Source: Cryptomeria japonica (Eukaryota; Streptophyta; Pinopsida; Cupressales; Cupressaceae). From it: a stretch of 64,000 nt of DNA. The translations under genes and the position numbers were made by a program. The DNA lies in assembly GCF_030272615.1 (NCBI RefSeq), contig NC_081415.1, positions 188,604,270 to 188,668,269 on the forward strand, in the 5' to 3' direction. Position 1 is the stretch's first letter. Each line of letters begins with the position of its first letter. The notes under the pieces were generated by a model, which had not been told where the DNA came from, ran no database searches, and saw only the letters and a list, made by a program, of their open reading frames with translations. Shown piece by piece: positions 58,600 to 64,000 of this stretch.

Positions 58600-59660
58600 T
58601 TGTCATCTTCCTCTAAATTTATTTGTTCTAGTTAAACAAGTTCATTAGGATTTGCTTTACTGGTTTCTGATTTAACATTTTCAAGTTCCAAAAGCAAAAT
58701 GCAAGGATCTTCATCCTTCTTCTCAGAAATAGTTCCTTCTACAATTTCAGGACATTCATCTACATGAACATTAGCACTTTCAACATTTTTTTGTGTTTGG
58801 TTGTTGAAGAATTTATAGGCCTTACTCTTGGTATAATAGCCAAGAAATATGCCTTCATCACTCTTAGCTTCAAATTTGCTTATGTAATCACCTCTTTTAA
58901 TAAAACATTTTCTACCAAACATTTTAGAATAGCTAACATCAAGTGATCTCCCATACATGTACTCATATGGGGTCTTGTCCTTACCTCTTTTTACCAGAAC
59001 TCAGCTCATTGTGTACACAGCTGTACTTACAGCTTGTTTCCAAAATTTTTTTGATACACCACCTTGTATCAACATAGTCCTAGCAGCTTCAACCACTAAC
59101 CAGTTGTTTCTTTCTGCTATACTATTCTGTTGTGGTGTCCTTGGTGCAGAAAGTTGTCACTTGATACCATTATCATCACAATATTTAGTGAACTCTACAC
59201 AAGTGAATTCACCTCCTTGATCTGTTCTTAGATATTTTATCTTTTTGTCACTCTCATTCTCAGCTAAGGCTCTGAATGCCTTGAATTTACCAAAAGCTTC
59301 ATTTTTATCCTTCAAGAATGTGACCCACATCATCCTTGAATAATCATCGGTGAAGATCATGAAGTATCTATCACCTTGAATGCTTCTTATTCTTATTGGT
59401 CCACATAGATTTGTATGAACCAAATCTAATAAGTGCTCTACTGAGAAGGACTTGCTCTTAAGAGTTGAAGAAGTCATCTTTCCTAGTTGACATTCTTTAC
59501 AAAGAGCATTAACCGGTTTGTCTAGATGAGGCAGACCTCTTACTATCTTAGAATTGCTTACTTTAATAATATTGTCAAAATTAATACAACAAAATCTCTT
59601 ATGTCGGAGCCAGCCATCATCCACTTTCGCAATCAAACAAATGCTAATTTTAGGATTGAG
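58600..59660 (-). pseudogene. Integrase of element 8
   Basis: The frame 59636-59157 reads CCINFDNIIKVSNSK, CKECQLGK, LVHTNLCGPIR (first catalytic Asp changed to Asn, as in element 4), FTDDYSRMMWVTFLKDK and LRTDQGGEF (second Asp kept). After a break near 59150, SRQ/E-region remnants lead to the frame 58958-58632 with YGRSLDVSYSKMFGRKCFIKR and GYYTKSKAYKFFN, the C-terminal part of copia integrase. Confidence 0.9.
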
Positions 59661-60160
59661 ATGAAATAGATTACCTCTGGTCTATTTACTAGTTGCAATC
59701 ACTTCTCCTTTGTTGTCAAAGATTTTGCATATACCATTTCTGAATTCCAATGGGTATCCTTTGTCATTAAGTTGTGCCACACTAAGAAGATTGTGATTTA
59801 GGCCTTCAACCCAATAGACATCGTGAGCACTTCTTTTCCCATTAAGAGAAATAAATCCCTTGCCTTTAACCATATAGGGTGAGTCATTGCCAAATTTGAC
59901 AACACTACCATTAAAGTCCTTCTAGGAAATAATTTTGTTGTGATCATCGGTCATGTGATGTGAACAACCACTATTAATGATCCAATCATCAAAGTTATCT
60001 ATTCTAGATACTAGTGCCTTTTGATCTGATATTTCTTCCTTAATTGCTACAAACACAATACCTTCACTAGCATCATCATCTGATTCTTCATCAGTAATAC
60101 CACTCTCAATAGCTACAAGATAATCTCTCTTCCCTTTACCCTTGTATTTCTTAAATTTGT
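59660..60160 (-). pseudogene. Protease region of element 8
   Basis: The active-site segment reads WIINSGCSHHMTDD, with the catalytic Asp (GAT) changed to Asn (AAT). The downstream NGKRSAHDVYWVEGLNHNLLSVAQLND (59873-59682 frame) is intact and shows the Gln codon that is a stop in element 1. Confidence 0.88.
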
Positions 60161-61025
60161 CTCTCTTGTATTCATTTTCACTATTAGGGCAATTTGTTGC
60201 TATATGACCAATCTTGTTGCATGCAAAACATTTTAAAGGTAGCTTACCTCTATATTTACCAGTTCCTCTAGGCAGTCATTTTGCCAACAATGCTTCAAGT
60301 TCTACTAAGTTGTCTTCATCTTCAGCATCTCTATTGGGTCTAGATTCATAGTTATGGCTAGTATCTCTACTTCTTCTCACAAATATGTTAGAGATAGAAG
60401 CTCTAAATGTAGATTCTGATTTCTGTACACTACCATCATAGCCATTTAGTTCAAAAGCAGTAAGTTTTCCAATAATATAGTCAAGAGTTACCTTTGTCTT
60501 ATCAATGGATTTCAGCTCCTGAATAGCTACAACTTGGATAGCATAGACTGGTAGCAGGGTTCTCAGTACCTTACTGATTACTATAGCATCTTCCATTTTC
60601 CCTCATGTACTCTTTATCTCAACAACTATCTCTTTAATCCTTTAACCATACTGTTGGATATTCTCACCTTCAGACATTCTCATGTCATCAAACTTGCCTC
60701 TTAGACTCTCCTCTTTGGCAATCTTAACATGTTCATCACCACTATAAATCTCTTCTAGTTTCTTCCATACTTCATATGTAGTTTCAAGACCATGAACATC
60801 TACATATTCAGCATCGAACAGGGAACTGATAATAGCTTCTAGTGCTTGGTGATTTTCTTGTTGTTCTTTCTTTTGATCATCAGTCAGAGGTCCAATAGGT
60901 GTAGTATACTTATTTTCTATATGCTCCCAATACTGACTACTAAGACTCTTAATGTAAATCTTCATTCTGTCACTGCATATTCTATAGTTGTCTCTATTGA
61001 ACTTCAAACCTTGTTTCTTCATCAT
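60161..61025 (-). pseudogene. gag of element 8
   Basis: It starts MMKKQGLKFNRDNYRI at 61025. The first 127 codons are open (to a stop at 60642) and the next frame runs 60596-60276. The zinc knuckle CFACNKIGHIATNC has all four ligands. Similarity to element 1 gag is clear over the whole length (SLRGKFDDM, VLRTLLPVYAIQV, SIDKTKVTLDYII). Confidence 0.92.
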
Positions 61026-61096
61026 GATCTACAAGATCTTTGCCTCAATCTATTAAGCTTTTAGATTAAGAGGACCTAAGATAATCCGATACCAAT

Positions 61097-62530
61097 TGAT
61101 GGTATGATGAAAGAATAAGTATCCGGTAGAATACTGAGAGGGGGGGTGAATTAGTATACTGAAAAAATGATACAAAGTTCCCAAACTCAAACTTAGTCAA
61201 ACAAAGTAATCATATCTTAGTCAAGATCAATATTCATAAGAATACTTGACATCAACTGGTTCAACTATTATGACAACTTTAACAACCAACAATTTCAATC
61301 TTGTCAATATAAATAATGCTTAATTATAACTCAACATATTCATCTCTTAATGCTTCTACTAACATGCCTTATCAGAGATTAACCAAATCAACAAATAAGA
61401 TCACAACCACAAAAAGCATTCACCACTTGACACAAATGTTTATACATGGAAAACCCAAATAGGTAAAAACCATGGTGAGATGAGGATCACAAGGATAGCT
61501 ATCTGAACTCTTTCAAAGTTTGCCCTGTCAAGAGCCAAAGCCTATTATAGCTTTACAATAAGTCTTGTTAAGAACTAACTCCAATTAGGAATCACCCAGT
61601 TAAGGGATTTACAAATATACCTTGTCAGAAGCACAATACCCTGTTAGGAGTAACCTCGCTGGAGGATTTAAGAATCCAAGCTAATGGACCACCTTGTTAG
61701 AGGATTTAATGAGTAACCAAGCTTGTTAGAGCTTACTCGGTTAAGGGATTTAACTTTTGCTATAATTGTTAGAAAATAATAGTTTATTTGATCTATTTGA
61801 ATAACACTACTTTTGCTTGATCAGATCCTTCTATAACCATCAGTCTATCATTACTCAAAGTGTAGATCCATTCACTGGTTTGGCAACTACACACTCAACA
61901 AGTTTTCTACCAACCTTGCCAACAACCTTAACAAACAAATTCATCGACCTTAAATAGAAATCAATTAGGTCGATAATACAACAAAAACCTAATTCTCATC
62001 ATCGAGATTACAAACAAGTCAGTACAATCTTAACTATTAGAAATTATGACAATCTCTTCACATTCTTCAAGACAATTTCAACCGCTCCATGATCACCACT
62101 CTATTGGAATTTATAACTCATCACGCATTGTGCATTAGATGCAATCCACTTTGCTCCTTCCCTAGACAAGAACAAACAAGCCAAAATGATTTGAATACCT
62201 CCTTAATCAAATGATCACATGTGTCTCCATCATTACCGCTTATCAGATAACAAACCGTCAAACTTGGTTGGTTATGGTTTAACAACTGATAGGGTTTATT
62301 GGTTACATTACATAGAAAGGTTTAACCCTTTACACCAGTTCAACTCACAAACTTAACATACATGTTTACAACATCTTCCACAAATATCTTCTTACCGGTT
62401 ACTAGCCAATATCAAAAACAACAATATCAACAATAACATGAATACCATTTATTGGTTCAATTGACATCAATGACAACATATCATTAATGCAATCTTGATG
62501 CAAAATACAAACAAACCGAAAATGCCAACA
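61097..62530 (-). repeat. 5' LTR of element 8
   Basis: It follows the primer-like site (minus strand ATTGGTATCGGAT) and ends AATGCCAACA before the ATTTA duplication. Confidence 0.92.
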
Positions 62531-62728
62531 ATTTATAGCAGTGATTAACATGTGAAGATTGCCAAAGAATAGAGTCTAAGAATCAAGTTTGATGACATGC
62601 AGATGGCTGAAGGTGAGAATATACAATGGTATGGTCAGAGGATAAAAGAGATAGTTGGTGAGATCAAGAGTGCTAGTGCTAAAGTAGAAGATGTCATAGT
62701 GGTTAGTGATGCTCTACAAAAAGGAAAT
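62531..62728 (+). pseudogene. Element 7 gag, 3' part
   Basis: It resumes after element 8 with the duplicated ATTTA and reads HVKIAKE, SLRIKFDDMQMAEGENIQWYGQ and IKEIVGEIKSASAKVED, in frame with the gag pattern of element 8. It ends abruptly near 62728, and no later gag, pol or 3' LTR of element 7 is present in the window. Confidence 0.88.
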
Positions 62729-64000
62729 TGTTACGATAACAAGCACAAGTAATAAGCAAGAAACCAATTGTTAGTGTTAGAAATCATAATTTAAACAATA
62801 ACCTAATCAAGCATATCAAGAGAGATACTAAATAAGAAGTGGAAAGAATGCAAAGACAAACTAGGTAAACTAAACTCCTCCAAATGCTGACCAAAACATT
62901 CATAGTGCCTCCTCTCTTGTTGCTCTCCTCTCCAAGTTCCCAAATGAGTGTATCTCTCCATAGCTTTTTGCACTATTTTTTGGATATCTTATGGAGGTTC
63001 AAGATTGTGAATAAAAGCTCATGAAAATGCAAACATGAACAAGATAAAATGAGATTTTATCTAAGGGCAAGTGCAAGGTAATGAGTCACAAATTCACGGA
63101 AGTCCGTGCATTGGAAAACACGTTCTTATAAACGGGGGCCCGTTTATGCTTTAGGCTCTTGAGCCAAAAGGTAATGGGGGTCCGAAGCAAAAAAACGGGC
63201 CCCTGTTTTGTTCTAAAACGGGGGCCCACTTTTAAACAAAACAGGGGCCCGTTTTGTAAAAACAGGCCCCCATTTCTAAATCGTATTTTTCCTTTTTTCT
63301 CCACAAGCTGCCCTTGTTTGAAAATGGGGGCCCATTTTGTGGAAGTTGATTCCACAACCCACCATTTGGCTCAGGATTAGGCCCAGGATAGGCCTATGAT
63401 GGCCACACCTGAGACATGGACCTGCAAATTCAAATCTCCATGAATGAAAGCACAAATATGAACTTCAGAAATAGTTTACGTGCCTCTAATCAGAGAATTT
63501 TTATATGAAATTAAAACCCATTTTAGATTATACTGTCTAGATTCTAAATATGTAAATTTATTTAAAAATTGATTATTTTAACTATTTTTCATTTAATTTA
63601 TACTAAATCCGGTCCATAAATTTGAAATATTAACTAATTTTGTTAATTTAATAACTTTTTTATTTTAAAGAATTTTGGAAAAAAAATTATATGTCATCAA
63701 TCTACACAAAATTATTTTGTATTTAAAAAAAAAAATCAAAAAATGTTTGTGTAGGGGAAAAAGCGAGACTAGGTTAACATGCCCTAATCCTACCTTTTGA
63801 CACACATTACGGAATACGAAAGAGCCTAGAGATATCACACAATTGGCTACTTCTTTTTGTGAAAGAGAGAGCCACGAGATATCTATTAGGATTCCTATTC
63901 CCTTGTTGAAATTGAAAGCTAAAATGATGCAAGTTCAAACCCTAATTCCAAAATGCAAGTATGAACTAATAACAAGATTGCAGAATTGAGATTAAACAAT
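62729..64000. other. Unassigned right end with GGGCCC palindrome array
   Basis: It begins TGTTACGATAACAAGC, which could be the start of another LTR, but no second copy is in the window. Imperfect palindromes of the type AAACGGGGGCCCGTTT lie at 63133-63340. The rest (63480-63740) is AT-rich. No gene is visible; the frames at 63086-63355 (minus) and 63159-63380 (plus) are readings of the palindromes. Confidence 0.55.
63133..63340. repeat. Array of GGGCCC-centred imperfect palindromes
   Basis: At least six units occur within about 200 bp: AAACGGGGGCCCGTTTAT, AAACGGGCCCCTGTTTT, AAAACGGGGGCCCACTTTT, AAACAGGGGCCCGTTTTG, AAACAGGCCCCCATTT and AAAATGGGGGCCCATTTTG. Each is a GC core flanked by A runs on the left and T runs on the right, so each can form a short hairpin. 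Confidence 0.85.

Larger units (their letters stand above)
55162..62530 (-). mobile_element. Element 8: complete Ty1/copia inserted in element 7 gag, TSD ATTTA
   Basis: It is flanked by ATTTA at 55157-55161 and 62531-62535. LTRs 55162-56594 and 61097-62530 are almost equal in length (1433 and 1434 bp). gag, protease, integrase, RT and RNase H are all present in copia order on the minus strand, but every domain carries stops or shifts. It belongs to the same family as its host, element 7. Confidence 0.95.

Noticed and set aside
62729-64000. A further LTR starting at TGTTACGATAAC
   Set aside because: There is no second copy, primer site or polypurine tract in the window, so it is recorded as unassigned.

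Overview
This is nuclear DNA from a plant with a large, repeat-rich genome. A gymnosperm-like genome is my best guess, but nothing in the window fixes the species. I see no intact host gene, tRNA, rRNA or CRISPR array. Nearly every base belongs to LTR retrotransposons inserted into one another, and every coding region is broken by stops or frameshifts. Most of the longer reading frames are decayed gag, protease, integrase and RT segments, or antisense shadows of LTRs.

Layout. (1) 1-7131 is a plus-strand Ty1/copia element (element 1). A second partial internal region (element 2, 7132-7834) follows directly and shares the middle LTR. (2) 7835-8147 is a minus-strand copia gag fragment (element B). 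Its 5' LTR (8148-9658 plus 17997-18392) is split by element 3 (9659-17996). (3) 18393-45180 is an old Ty3/gypsy-like element (G). Its left LTR is interrupted by copia element 4 (18541-24962, TSD GATAT). Its protease is cut by element 5 (27312-40207, TSD ATGTC). (4) 45181-45788 and 52779-53480 are two halves of an old copia RT (element C), split by element 6 (45789-52778). (5) 53534-62728 is copia element 7, interrupted in gag by a complete relative, element 8 (55162-62530, TSD ATTTA). (6) 62729-64000 is unassigned DNA with an array of GGGCCC palindromes.

Three things stand out. Elements 3 and 6 are two separately inserted members of a family with copia/Sirevirus-type ends (tRNA-Met-type primer site, repeated polypurine motifs). 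They carry no protease, integrase or RT. Instead they encode a coiled-coil plus zinc-knuckle protein (ORF1, about 430 codons) and a long unrecognised protein (ORF2, about 900-1060 codons) that is homologous between the two copies. Element 5 has gypsy-like ends and no visible pol. It carries an antisense plant-mobile-domain (PMD) gene convergent with a roughly 940-codon Q/P-rich frame. Finally, all the copia-type LTRs, whatever their coding content, share the same C-run motif near their 3' end.

How the parts relate: elements 1, 4, 7 and 8 are (or were) autonomous copia elements with gag, protease, integrase, RT and RNase H. Elements 3 and 6 keep the same ends and so probably depended on such relatives for reverse transcription and integration. 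Assignments rest on motifs, on comparison between copies inside the window, and on target-site duplications read by eye. No database search was possible.
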